64,000 nt of DNA from Adineta steineri. Taxonomy: Eukaryota; Rotifera; Eurotatoria; Adinetida; Adinetidae. The position numbers and the translations under genes were made by a program. Shown piece after piece: positions 16,001-25,396 of the stretch; position 1 is the first letter of the stretch, and every line of letters starts with the position of its first letter. Below the pieces are notes generated by a model. It was given only the letters and a program-made list of their open reading frames with translations, ran no database searches and was not told the DNA's origin. The stretch spans positions 350,427 to 414,426 of the forward strand of contig CAJNOI010000003.1 in assembly GCA_905250115.1 (NCBI GenBank). The letters are read 5' to 3'.

Positions 16001-19000
16001 GTAGACAATTTTTTACATTTATTGAAAGTACTTATGAAACACAGGAACAACTCGATGGCATTTGGTACGATGAGAAATATAATCCGAAACTTTTCACTCT
16101 TGCTCAAGGTCTTGTCTTTCGATGTCATCTTGTTTACTACAAACAAATCTCCTCAAATCACCTTCTTTCTGACCAGGATGTACTCATTTTCAATTTTCAT
16201 CATGCTTTATTTGATTACCCATCAATAAATATCTTTCTTCATGATCTCGATCAAGCATATACAACAAGTCAATTATTGTATGATGACAGCACTACTCTAC
16301 GTTATATCGATTGTAAATATTATATGTTCTTATATTTTTCGCTTTTTCCTAACACATTATTTTCTTCAATTACATAATAGATGCTGTTATTGAACAAAAA
16401 ATGTCAATGACTGGTGCAAGCATGTTTTGGCTTGATACTCTTCATGATTGTAAACTTGATCAACCTTTATCATTACCATACGATCGATATCGTCTTGCAA
16501 ATGAACGTAGAACTTGTCATACAACATCGATTTCTTTTGATTTTAGCCAAGATCTCTCCCATGACCTTCTTATATATGCATCATCAAACAACATATCACT
16601 TGAACATCTCACATTTGCTGTTTATTTCATCTTTCTATTTAAATTAACTAATGGACAAACAGATTTATGTCTTGCTATGAACATCAATAATAATCGATAT
16701 AGGGATGAACTCAAATCAATCATTGGACTGTTTGAGAATGTCATCCCAATACGATGTCAACTAGATCCTCACTGGTGTTTTCATCAATTACTCGAACATG
16801 TTCGAAAGATAACAACAAAGAGTATGAAGTATTCATATTTTCCACTTCAACGTATTCTTGATCAACATCCACATATTTCCAAACATGCATTTCTCGATAC
16901 ATCTCTGAAATTTATATCAAACAAGAGTAACAATGTCATGATGATTGGTGATTCTCAACTTGTTTCAACATCTTTCTCATTCAACGATAATGGAGATGAA
17001 ATACTAAGTGTATCCGATTTCTCTCTTTCTATTTATCATAACATGAACATCAATCAACTGTCATGCAGAATCGATGCATCGCTTGACTTGTTTAATGGAG
17101 ACACAGTGCAGAAGATTTCACAACGATTTCATTCCATCTTACATCAGTTATCTGCATCTATTATTGATAATCAAATAAACAAACCAATCTGTGAATTATC
17201 ATTCGTATTACCAAATGAACAATATCTGATGCAATCATTAAATAATACACAAATATCATTTCCATCTCCTCTTACTTGTATTCATCATGAATTTGTATAC
17301 CAAGTAATGAAGTATCCACAAAAACTAGCTGTTGAACTTGATGAACAATCTTTGACATATGCTGAACTTCTACATTATGTACAAATATTATCTTTAACTC
17401 TTGTTAATGAGTATCATGTGTTTCCAGGTGAGGCCGTGTGTCAATGTGTGGAGAGAAGTTTGTCAATGGTAAGTTGATTATGAGGAAATAACTATTAATG
17501 AGAGTTTGAGATTGATTTTGATTAGGTGATTGGTATTATGGGAATTGAGATGGCTGGTGGTGTTTATTGTCCATTGTCACCTCGAGATCCACAACATCGT
17601 TTGCATGCACTCACACAACAAATACAAAGTCGTCTTGTTCTTGTTCATTGGCTGTCAAAATCTAAATTTAATAATAAAGTTGTTTCGATTGACATTCATT
17701 CACCATGGATTATTAATGATATAATCAGTGCTCTTAACGTTGATCGACTATCAAGTATTATAGGCACATCAAGTAATATTGCATATATCATTTTCACTAG
17801 TGGTTCAACGGGAGTACCAAAAGCGGTTTGTTGACATTTGCGTTTTTATCTGTATTTTCATTCCTATATATTCGAATAGATTAAAGTACGACACATAAAT
17901 TTTGCTGGATGTATATACTCTTTGACTGGCAGCAATACATTCAATAAAAATGATACTGTTGTTCAGATGGCACGATGCTCATTTGATATTCATCTTCAAG
18001 AAATACTTGGCAGTTTGATGATTGGGGCTACATCAGTTCTGCTACGTCCAAATGGAACAGTTGATTTTGATTATCTCTCTCACATCTTACACACTAAAGA
18101 AGTTACATACATGCAAAGTGTTCCAAGTTTACTTCAAAGCTTTTTTATTTTTCTCGAACAGCGCGATAACGTAAATGCTATTAAACACCTTCGATCGATT
18201 TGTTGTGCTGGTATGTAACTAAGTGATAAACTTCAAAATGTTCTGCAGCTGTCTAAATTTTTGTAGGTGAACCATTTTCTGTTAAACTAAGAACTTTAAT
18301 CGCAAACATTGGTATACCACACTGTACTGTATGGAATCTTTATGGTGCTACTGAAACAACACTCGTCTCTACATATCATCTTGTTGATATTAAGACCAAC
18401 TATGCAAGCATTCCACTCGGCAGATCACTACCAAACTATCAATCGTTGCTCTTAAATAAATTCTTGCAAAGCACATCTACTAGTCAAAAAGGAGAATTAT
18501 TTACTGGAGGTGTTGGTGTCTTTGCTGGATATCTTAGATATGACAAATTAACCGCCAAAGCACTCATTGAAATTGATGGTGAATTATTCTATCGAGTAGG
18601 TGATCTTGTTCATATGGATGAGAATGGTCTTCTCCATTATCACGGAAGAAAAGATCATCAAATCAAACTACATGGACAACGAATTGAACTTGGTGAAATC
18701 GAACGATGTTTACTTAACATCACATCCATCTCTGCTTGTGTTGTCATGAAATGGAATGATGATTATTTAGTTGCTTATGTTCAATCATCTCATACGAATG
18801 AAGAACAACTACGTCAATATTGTCAATCTCATCTTCCATTACATATGATTCCATCGATATTTATTATACTTGATAAATTACCTCTGAATCAAAATGGCAA
18901 AATAGATCGAAAATTTCTGCCACCGCCTAATTTTTCATCGTTAACTGATAATATTGATGGTAGTATGCCGCGCAACACATTAGAACAACAGTTACAAGAT

Positions 19001-22000
19001 ATATATAGTCAAGCTTTTCATATTGAATCTCCTCATGTTGAAATTCCTTTTGGTCAACTTGGTGGTACTTCATTGAGTGCTATTCTTGCACTTTCATTGA
19101 TCCGCCAACAGGTCTCTAATAAAGTTGACATTGGTCTTTTATTTACTAATCCATCTATTCGACAATTGGCTCAAGCTATAGAACCTTTATTAGTTGTCGT
19201 AGAACTCCAAGAGACAGGTTGCACAGTCAATGAAATCCATGAAACAGATATTCGTCTGATACCTTCATTTGTCATCGAATCTTTTGGTATTGTACTCCTT
19301 ATTTACCAGTGGTTGTTGCCAATCATGATAATTCATCAATGGTGTCCACTTCTTTTTCCGATCTTACCAATATGTCATCTTCTATTCTATGTCATATGTT
19401 CACGTCTACTATTGCCAGAAAATGTTAAAGGAGGCGATGTGTTTTCTTGGAACTATTATCGTTGGTGGTTTTTAGATCGACTATGGAATAACAATACATT
19501 CTGGCTGCAACATATACTTGGTACACCATTGTACAATTGCTATCTTCGTTTTTGTGGTGCTCGGATTAGTGTCAATGCACATATTTATACCATAACTATT
19601 GATGCTCCATGGTTGTTAGATATTGGTGATGGAACTTGGATTGCTGATAAAACGACTCTTAACTCTTTATATTTCAATGATAATAATACTTTCACACTAC
19701 ATTCAATTAAAATTGGTTGCTATTGTTCAATTAGTGCCCAATCGATTTTGTTTAGTGGAGTTGATATGCAAGATAATATTATTGTTCAGCCTATGTCATC
19801 TATCAGTGGTTTCATCGCATCTCGAACGATTATCGATGGTGACGGACATAAATCGATTCCATCAGACATTTCAATCACACATAGTAACCGATTATTATTG
19901 AAATGGCACAAGATCTATCAAGTTATTACAATCATCTCACTCATCTGTATTCATTGTACACTCTTAGCCATTGTCTACAAGGTTTATTCAGTTGAACAAA
20001 TACCACTACCTATTAGCCTTGCTTTTTGCTGGACTTTGTGGTCAATTTTTGCTTGTTTTATCACTCTCTTCCTGTTGAAATTCGTAGTTGGTTCTTGTGT
20101 TGCTGGTGAGACATATCCAATTGCATCGTGGTCATATTTACATAAGGTATGGCTTCGTCAATTAATTGTATCTAGTTTTCATCATGCTTGGTCTTTACCA
20201 ACTGGATACGATCATCTTTATCCTTTTATTCTTCGTTGGCTAGGCGCTCAAGTTAAAGATGATGTCAAACTCGCTGAGATAGGCACTTTTCTATCCTATC
20301 CAACAAATTTATTAAAACTCGAGACAGGAGTCACTAGTTTTGCTGATGTTTTATTAGTTCCTACTGAGATGACACTTTCAGGTAATCATCGTGTAGATTG
20401 TATAACACTCGGATCTCATATAAATCTTGGCAATTTTTGTTCAATTTTGCCGGGCAGTCATCTTGTGTCTTATACTATGGTTGGTAATTTAACGCGTATC
20501 ACTCGAGAAACGAATAGTAACAGTGGAGATGTTTTCATTGGTGTTCCAGCTCGTGCTATGCCATTTCAAATGCCCTTTAGACAAGCAACGGAAGATCAAA
20601 TTAAAACTATTTCATTTTGGAAAACTTGTTTTTCTCACTATATAAGTAAATGTCTTCTCATAGGTATCTATCTGTCATGTGGTCTTGTTGGTGGATCAAT
20701 TATTCATACAATAATTGTTTGCAGTTTCTATCGATGGTCCTCATATGTAGACAATAAAATAATCAAACAGATAATAGGAAAACTAGGAGAAGATCATCGA
20801 ATTTTTATTTGTTCATTTCTTGGCAATACACAATGGCTAATTCGATTATTTCGAGCATATGGTGCGAGCATCGGCAACAATGTCATCATACCTGATTTTT
20901 CTTCTATTTTTGATTACAATTTGGTAACTATTGGAGATCATGTTCGACTTAACACCAGTGCTGATATTTCGGTAATATATACATTTCGTGTCATTTTTAT
21001 CTATAAATTTTTTGTTCTATATAATCATTTCAGGGTCACACTTTCGAACAACGTGTTTGGAAAATAGCTCCTGTTACAGTGGGTAATTCGTGCGTCCTTA
21101 TGAGTAGATCAATGGTAATGTCAGGTTGTAAATTAATGGGTAACAATCGGCTTTATCCTTTTACACTCGTAATGAAAAATGATCTATTACAACCGAATAC
21201 ACAATGGAAAGGACTTCCTGCACGTAAGTTTTTTAGATAATGATTTTAATATTAAAAAAGTCTGAATGAATAAGTCATTTTCTGTTATTGGTGTAAAGTA
21301 ACTGAAAAAGTCATCTGAACGATATAATATGTCATATAAAATAGAGTTTTCTCTCAGTAGCTTTTCAATTGATCATTATCTATGATATATCTAACGCATT
21401 TAATATACTTTTGTTGTCTTTTATGACTTGCTGTTAATACACTTAAAATTGATGTTTTTTTCCATTAGATTAGACTCTAAACTATCTATTCAAATCTTAT
21501 CCTGCGATGTAAATCAATTAGAAACTTGTATGTTATATCGATGAATAAAACTTTGTCCGATTTGTTCATAACACGAAACCAATTGATAACGTATATTCTC
21601 TTTCCTAGGAAATATACTGAATTACTCTGATGTTCTCATTATACTAACTTTCAATTCGAATATCCTATACGTGATACATTTTGGGCACGTTACAAATCAG
21701 GATCTACGTATCAAGAGATCTGACATGATTGCATATTTACCGTATTTTTATAGAATTGAAAAATAATATGGTACATTTTCTTGCCTCTGTATCTTTTTCT
21801 TTGATTCTTTGAAAGTAATATCATTCAAAGTTAAACTGTTCTTTTGATGATCATCCTATAAGATACATGTATACATCATTTTACTGTACTGAATTTCTTT
21901 CGTTTAGAATCTTATGTGGCAAAATCAATTTTATCTCGATCTGTACCCATTTGTGATGATGTCATCAAATATCAACAGGGATCCAACAGATTTGATCGAC

Positions 22001-23485
22001 TGTCTTTTTGGTATGAAAAAGTTTCAAGCATTTATACGAATGTCAATGAACTACAATTTATAAATTGGGGTTATGCAAATTTAGATGAACATGTTGATGA
22101 TAATACTGGTTATTATTCGAAAAAACTTTATCAACAGGTAAGTGAAGATGAATGAAAGAATCAAATCCATTTGAGTTGAAATATTTCTGATATAGTATCA
22201 TAGATTAACTTTTGAGATCCAAATTAATTAATACGAATCTTACTCATATCATAGATTTAGTTACTTTATTACTTATGAACTAAAACATAAAAATCACAAT
22301 AAAGAGAAATAAATCTATTAATTGCTTTCATGAGTACTTTCGTATTGATAGTTTCAACTTCTATTTGATTGATGATGATGACGTTCCATAACACATTTTA
22401 CAAGAAGTGAATCAAGAAAAATTTCATATACCAGAAAAGAATGTAGTTACTGCATTCTTTAGATTATCATCATATAGGTGATCTGGAACATAATGGTGTG
22501 CTGTCTGTGTATTCCTAAAAGAAATCTCTGATAAACACAAAATGTGAAACAGAATTTTGTTTAAAATAGAGAAAATCTTGTGATAACCTTTAGCAAGACT
22601 TCTGATGAAAAGTTGTTACTTTATCATATGTATTCGAACAGTGATAGATAATTAATCAAGATATCAGTTGTGAAAATATTAGCGTAAGATTTAAATCTTT
22701 TTTTCAAAAATATATTAGAGAATGTATAGAGCTCCTAGTTCCGCCTTAGTCTACTTCTGTATTTCTGAAAAAGTGAGCAATGAATGAAATAAAAGATGAT
22801 AAATGTAGTAGCAATCATCAGTAGAATATTCTGTTTTTCATTCTAGGTTCTTGCTAATATAACACTTACAGATCAAAATATACTCGAAGTAGGTTGTGGT
22901 CGAGGTGCTGGTGCTGCTTGGTGTGTTCGAACATATGCTCCTCACTCTTATATTGGAATAGATCTTTCTAGAGATGTTATTAACCTATGTCAACAATATT
23001 ATTCAACAATACCTCGACTCTCATTTATGATAGCTGATCCAAAAACTCATTTACCATTTCAAAATGAGTCAATAGATGTTGTTCTCTCGATTGAGACAAC
23101 AAATCTTTTTGATGAAATAGAAGCAGTGAAGAAATTCGTCCATGAAGTTACTCGTGTGCTTATACCTAATGGATGCTTCCTCTGGTGTGGCTTGTGTAAT
23201 GTAAATGGATCAAATGTATTGGTTGATTATTTAACAACAAATAATGCATTTATTATTCAAGAGAAGGTTGATATTACAAGAAGTGTTCTTCATGCACTTG
23301 ATATTCAAAGTGATTCACGTGCTGACTTTATTGAGCGTTATATTGAACCTGCAGATCGAGAATATTGTCGTCTATTGGCTGGATTACCTGGCACTGAACT
23401 TTATGATAATATGCAAGAAGGACGAGCAGATTATTGGCGAGTTATATTCCGCAAGAAGACAACAAAAAAGACACCTATTGTTTAA
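51..23485 (+). CDS. Giant multimodular non-ribosomal peptide synthetase, 5' incomplete
   Basis: The gene makes a peptide on carrier proteins without a ribosome. I read 22 exons: 51-1046, 1115-2626, 3261-3836, 3900-4987, 5044-5343, 5400-5730, 5791-6819, 6887-8395, 9982-10545, 10608-11701, 11759-12058, 12115-12442, 12500-13495, 13550-15022, 15749-16312, 16381-17468, 17526-17825, 17880-18210, 18267-20971, 21034-21223, 21908-22137, 22847-23485. They total 18,143 nt and all junction phases agree, giving about 6,046 codons to a TAA. The first exon opens at a splice acceptor inside an adenylation domain, so the start lies upstream. Domains are A(partial)-PCP, three repeats of Ca-Cb-A-PCP, a hydrophobic hexapeptide-repeat tail and a methyltransferase. 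NRPS genes are bacterial and fungal families; horizontally acquired ones are known in bdelloid rotifers. The product is unknown. A prediction program could wrongly split the gene at its long introns. Confidence 0.92.
1115..2626 (+). other. NRPS condensation-type domain Ca1
   Basis: A single uninterrupted exon of 1,512 nt encodes a complete condensation-family domain of about 500 residues. It opens with the C1-like motif SFAQERIYLDE and carries HHAMFDGAS (from 1606), a canonical HHxxxDG active-site motif. It follows a carrier domain and is followed directly by a second condensation domain with no carrier between. That order is typical of an epimerisation domain, but the N-terminal motif is of condensation type, so chain condensation, epimerisation or a structural role are all open. 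The exon ends at a GT donor inside the frame, after an Asn-Glu-Gly. Confidence 0.85.
2627..3260 (+). other. Long intron of NRPS between Ca1 and Cb1
   Basis: The 634-bp stretch starts with GTATGATTG and ends with TTATTCTAG, and splitting here keeps the frame (phase 1). It has stops in all frames over most of its length. Its first ~80 bp and last ~80 bp resemble the matching ends of the 1,586-bp intron between Ca2 and Cb2, so the two are paralogous introns. I see no gene in it. Confidence 0.75.
3261..4750 (+). other. NRPS condensation-type domain Cb1
   Basis: Exon 3261-3836 and the first part of exon 3900-4987 encode a second condensation domain. It starts with the motif SFAQARIWLDK and carries HHAFFDF (from 3722): both histidines and the aspartate of HHxxxDG are kept, but glycine is replaced by phenylalanine. 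An intron (3837-3899) interrupts it just after Tyr-Ile-Asp; Ca domains lack this intron. Family knowledge says the second His and the Asp matter most, so activity may be retained, but this is not certain. Confidence 0.82.
4780..6819 (+). other. NRPS module 2 adenylation and carrier domains
   Basis: The A domain spans exons ending at 4987, 5343, 5730 and 6819. Motifs in order are A1 (LTYCEL), A3 (FTSGSTGIPKAV), the A4 region (FDTHFQD), A5 (NVYGPAE), A7 (YRSGDVV), A8 (GRKDHQ...KLRGQRIELAEIE as two pieces in this sequence) and A10 (NGKIDR). The carrier carries GGHSLL near 6626. By eye against gramicidin synthetase A the ten pocket residues read D,T,Q,D,C,G,V,I,T,K. An aspartate at the fourth position occurs in several lysine/ornithine/arginine codes, so a basic substrate is possible, but I cannot assign one. 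Confidence 0.87.
6887..8395 (+). other. NRPS condensation-type domain Ca2
   Basis: A single exon of 1,509 nt encodes a full condensation-family domain, closely similar to Ca1 along its whole length. It starts with SFAQQRIYLDEQ and has HHAMFDGAS at 7375. It ends at the same phase-1 donor after Asn-Glu-Gly as Ca1. The near identity of Ca1 and Ca2, compared with the more distant Ca3, suggests a fairly recent duplication. Confidence 0.85.
8396..9981 (+). other. Long intron of NRPS between Ca2 and Cb2
   Basis: A 1,586-bp AT-rich stretch with stops in every frame lies between in-frame exon ends (GTATGATTG... to ...TTATTCAAG). Its beginning and end resemble the 634-bp intron of the preceding module; the extra length is in the middle, where a 200-bp inverted-repeat element (9451-9652) lies. 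No coding region is recognisable. A dicistronic arrangement cannot be fully excluded, but no in-frame start codon or promoter is evident near 9982. Confidence 0.7.
9451..9652. mobile_element. Candidate MITE-like inverted-repeat element in NRPS intron
   Basis: The left end contains AATAGTTCGGCA (9460-9471) and the right end its exact complement TGCCGAACTATT (9631-9642). With neighbouring A/T tracts the terminal repeats are about 22 bp with a few mismatches, and the similarity continues weakly inward. The element has no open reading frame. A target-site duplication is not obvious, so this may be a worn miniature transposon or simply a hairpin. Confidence 0.4.
9982..11450 (+). other. NRPS condensation-type domain Cb2
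   Basis: Exon 9982-10545 and part of exon 10608-11701 encode a condensation domain very similar to Cb1. It begins with SFAQARIWLDERIRFDP and has HHAFFDF from 10431, again with phenylalanine in place of the motif glycine. The internal intron (10546-10607) is at the same codon and phase as in Cb1 and Cb3. Confidence 0.82.
11490..13495 (+). other. NRPS module 3 adenylation and carrier domains
   Basis: Exons ending at 11701, 12058, 12442 and 13495 encode A and PCP domains. Motifs seen are LTYCEL, FTSGSTGIPKAV, FDAHIQE, NFYGPAE, YRTGDL, GRKDHQIKLHGQRIELGEIE and NGKIDRK, with carrier motif VGGHSL near 13300. Pocket residues by eye read D,A,Q,V,S,V,F,L,G,K, more hydrophobic than module 2, so a different, probably non-polar, substrate is inferred. 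The 11759-12058 exon is exactly 300 nt, as in modules 2 and 4. Confidence 0.86.
13550..15022 (+). other. NRPS condensation-type domain Ca3 with altered active-site motif
   Basis: A single exon of 1,473 nt encodes a condensation-family domain starting with SFAQERIFLDEQ. Its motif at 14002 is HHAAFDRAS, with arginine instead of the glycine in HHxxxDG. It is the most divergent of the three Ca domains. The exon ends at the same phase-1 donor as Ca1 and Ca2. Whether it is active cannot be judged from the sequence. Confidence 0.83.
15023..15748 (+). other. Long intron of NRPS between Ca3 and Cb3
   Basis: The 726-bp interval lies at the same position and phase as the other two long introns and runs from GTATATTTA to TTTACATAG. 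Its sequence is not obviously similar to the other two. I see no gene in it. A stretch near 15475 recalls a tRNA A box but lacks the rest of a tRNA. Confidence 0.7.
15749..17200 (+). other. NRPS condensation-type domain Cb3
   Basis: Exon 15749-16312 and part of 16381-17468 encode the third Cb domain. It starts with SFAQIRLWRNAS, a slightly divergent C1 motif, and has HHALFDY from 16198, with tyrosine where the motif glycine would be. The internal intron (16313-16380) matches those of Cb1 and Cb2. Confidence 0.82.
17250..19200 (+). other. NRPS module 4 adenylation domain and atypical last carrier domain
   Basis: Exons ending at 17468, 17825 and 18210 and the start of exon 18267-20971 encode the last A domain and carrier. 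Motifs include LTYAEL, FTSGSTGVPKAV, FDIHLQE, NLYGATETT, YRVGDL, GRKDHQIKLHGQRIELGEIE and NGKIDRK. Pocket residues by eye read D,I,Q,Q,C,A,L,L,V,K. The carrier (about 18970-19200) has LGGTSLS rather than GGHSL and its flanks do not resemble the other three carriers, so it appears to belong with the tail that follows it. Confidence 0.86.
19230..21223 (+). other. NRPS membrane tail like epsilon-poly-lysine synthetase C-terminus
   Basis: After the last carrier come hydrophobic segments at about 19264-19420, 19912-20100 and 20640-20735, each long enough for one or two membrane helices. They separate three globular parts with hexapeptide-repeat (left-handed beta-helix) character: about 19480-19890 (LLDIGDGTWIADKTTL), 20110-20590 (ITLGSHINLGNFCSILPGSH) and 20840-21223 (VTIGDHVRLNTSAD). 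Alternation of paired helices and three tandem domains after A-PCP is the layout of Streptomyces Pls, which makes epsilon-poly-L-lysine, and of the NRPS terminal domain family TIGR02353. This suggests a membrane-bound enzyme that may release or polymerise its product without a thioesterase. Coding continues over a 62-bp intron (20972-21033). Confidence 0.8.
21908..23485 (+). other. C-terminal SAM-dependent methyltransferase domain of NRPS
   Basis: Exons 21908-22137 and 22847-23485 encode about 289 residues with a class I methyltransferase fold: motif I LEVGCGRGAGAAW near 22885, then IGIDLS and the post-motif region FQNESIDVVLSIE. It resembles small-molecule methyltransferases of the Methyltransf_11 type (phthiotriol methyltransferase-like). 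No in-frame methionine precedes motif I, and the phase fits the upstream exon ending at 21223, so it is read as fused to the NRPS over introns of 684 and 709 bp. It could methylate the peptide or a lipid partner. A stand-alone gene would need an undetected start exon. Confidence 0.8.
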
Positions 23486-24602
23486 CACTAACATTTACTC
23501 TTTTTTTTAACTAACCCAAATATTTTTGCTTGCTAGATAGCGTTATTTTACTCTAACTTATTCCTGCACCTTACTTTTTTTGATAACAAATAAACAAAGT
23601 AGTTAGTATAGAACGTTTTGTGAGGATGTAGCTGTGAGATCAATATACAGACCTTACATCGTCATAGATCAAGCGGAGTTTTTGATTTAGATTACGATTC
23701 GCTCTAAAAGAATGAACTATTGTTTGAAAAACAAAAATAATTCGTCGTTACAGTCAAATACCAATGTCTGTATTCTTGCAATTGGTTTAATTGACAAATA
23801 GAAGAAGGAAACAGGCTCCTGTCTTTATAAAAAGAACTTCAGAACTTTCCTCGATTTCGATATTTAAAAATCTTCGGGTAGTATGTTTTGTGCAAAAATA
23901 TTTATTCTCTCAGTTCATGCATTTAGATAACTTTGACATAGGCCTTGAACAATAGCTTAGTCTATTAATTCAGTGGTTTTATAACAAACAAATATTCTAT
24001 ATTTCTAAGTATAAGACTTGAAAGTGCAGACCTTTTCGTACAAAGCTGATTGTAAAATCAATCTTTGTGAATCGAAACCCGTAAAATACGAATTTCTGTT
24101 ATCACATTGTCACACTATTTTCTTATTCCGAGCGGAACTTTATGTTATATAAACTGATTGTTGTGTACAAAATATACTACTAAACCATCTTTTAATATTG
24201 AGGGAAATGCAACTTTTTTTGAGTAGAAAAGACTTCCTTTATTCCTTCATTCAGTAGTACGGGTTTTAAGCATCATCTCCTTTCTATTCATACGTTCCGA
24301 TATATACAACTGAGAAATTTTTTAAATGTCAATCATTGATTTATCATAACTGTTGAACGCTTCTTCTTATTCAACTCTTGTCTATCAAACTTAAAATATC
24401 TTTAAACAAATAAAATTTATACAACAATGGTTAATAATCTTTGAGAAATTTAAATAAAAACTTTACTTTTTTTATTTAGGTTGATATATTCAGTCGAGTT
24501 TCTCTTTTTAATCAAGCATAAAAATGTCATAATTCTTACATTTCAATGTACAGTAGGTTGACTAGTTGGTTTTTCTCTGTTTAATACTTTAACATATTTA
24601 AA
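23486..24602. other. Intergenic AT-rich DNA after NRPS, with a possible polyadenylation signal
   Basis: There is no recognisable gene in this 1.1-kb stretch. An AATAAA at 23589-23594, about 105 bp after the stop codon, could be the polyadenylation signal of the NRPS. Stops are frequent in all frames. Confidence 0.5.
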
Positions 24603-25195
24603 AAAAATAAAAGTGTCAATACTTTCATCTACTCGCATTGTAAAGAATATTGATTTATCAAAAAAGATTTTTCATCGTATGAAATTGAATTTTCTCAATG
24701 ATGAAAATGGTCTTATATCAGCTCGAATTCTTTTTACTAATACGTATGCTTTACGTAGTGATGAATCCATGGCATCAAATATTAGAATGAACATAACAGG
24801 ATCAAATTGAAAAAGAACGATTGCTTGTTCATGGACTGTTATTGATAGAAAAGTTTATGTAAGTTAGAATAGGTCGAAAACAGTTTTATTATATTTTTTA
24901 AACAGAAATTTCGAGCTTGCATAATCAATTACATCCACATTCTCAAGAAATTTATCAAACATTAGATTGATTAATGAAAAAACTCATTAAACATGGTTAT
25001 AGATATGATGAATCATGGATAACACGAGAATTCCATAATGATGAAACTGTTGACTCAGTTTTATGCGAGCATAGTAAACGATTAGTAATCATATTTAATT
25101 TAATTCAACTATCAATTCTAAATCGTATTCGAATTGTTTAAAATCTTCATATTTGTGGTGAATGTCGTGAGTTTATGAGCTCTTTTAATTATAGA
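24603..25195 (+). pseudogene. Decayed fragment of a PPR-DYW gene (E and DYW regions)
   Basis: The translation at 24613-24807 matches, with drift, the E region of the intact PPR-DYW gene at 26729-29819 (for example LSKKIFHRMK against LSKQIYDRMK). Further on, frames broken by stops and a shift give HGYRYDESWITREFHNDETV, then CEHSKRL and CGECREF, which correspond to the DYW deaminase region with its zinc-binding HSE and CGDC motifs. The HSE glutamate is altered to lysine and stop codons interrupt. Only the 3' part of the gene is present, it lies opposite in orientation to the intact copy, and the final exon is missing. It is a non-functional duplicate. Confidence 0.8.
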
Positions 25196-25228
25196 TTCAG
25201 CTACAAAATTAACTGATCTGAGAGTGAG

Positions 25229-25396
25229 TATGGGCTAGGGTGTGGGTGTGGGTGAGGGAGTACGTGGATAGGTGGATGAGAGTGAGAGCGTGAATGGGTG
25301 AGTGAGGGTGTGAATGTGGTGCCGGTATGAGTGATTATGTGTTTTGATGAAAACAGTCACATTCATACTTCAAACCCTCACCCATATTCACACCCG
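25229..25396. repeat. Telomere-like G-rich tract and its inverted counterpart
   Basis: The + strand shows degenerate G/T-rich DNA from 25229, including two perfect TGTGGG units at 25241-25252. From 25371 to 25396 the complementary C/A-rich sense appears (CCCTCACCCATATTCACACC), so the two halves form an imperfect inverted repeat. TGTGGG is the telomeric unit reported for bdelloid rotifers. This could be a degraded interstitial telomere tract or a simple G/T microsatellite. Confidence 0.5.
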
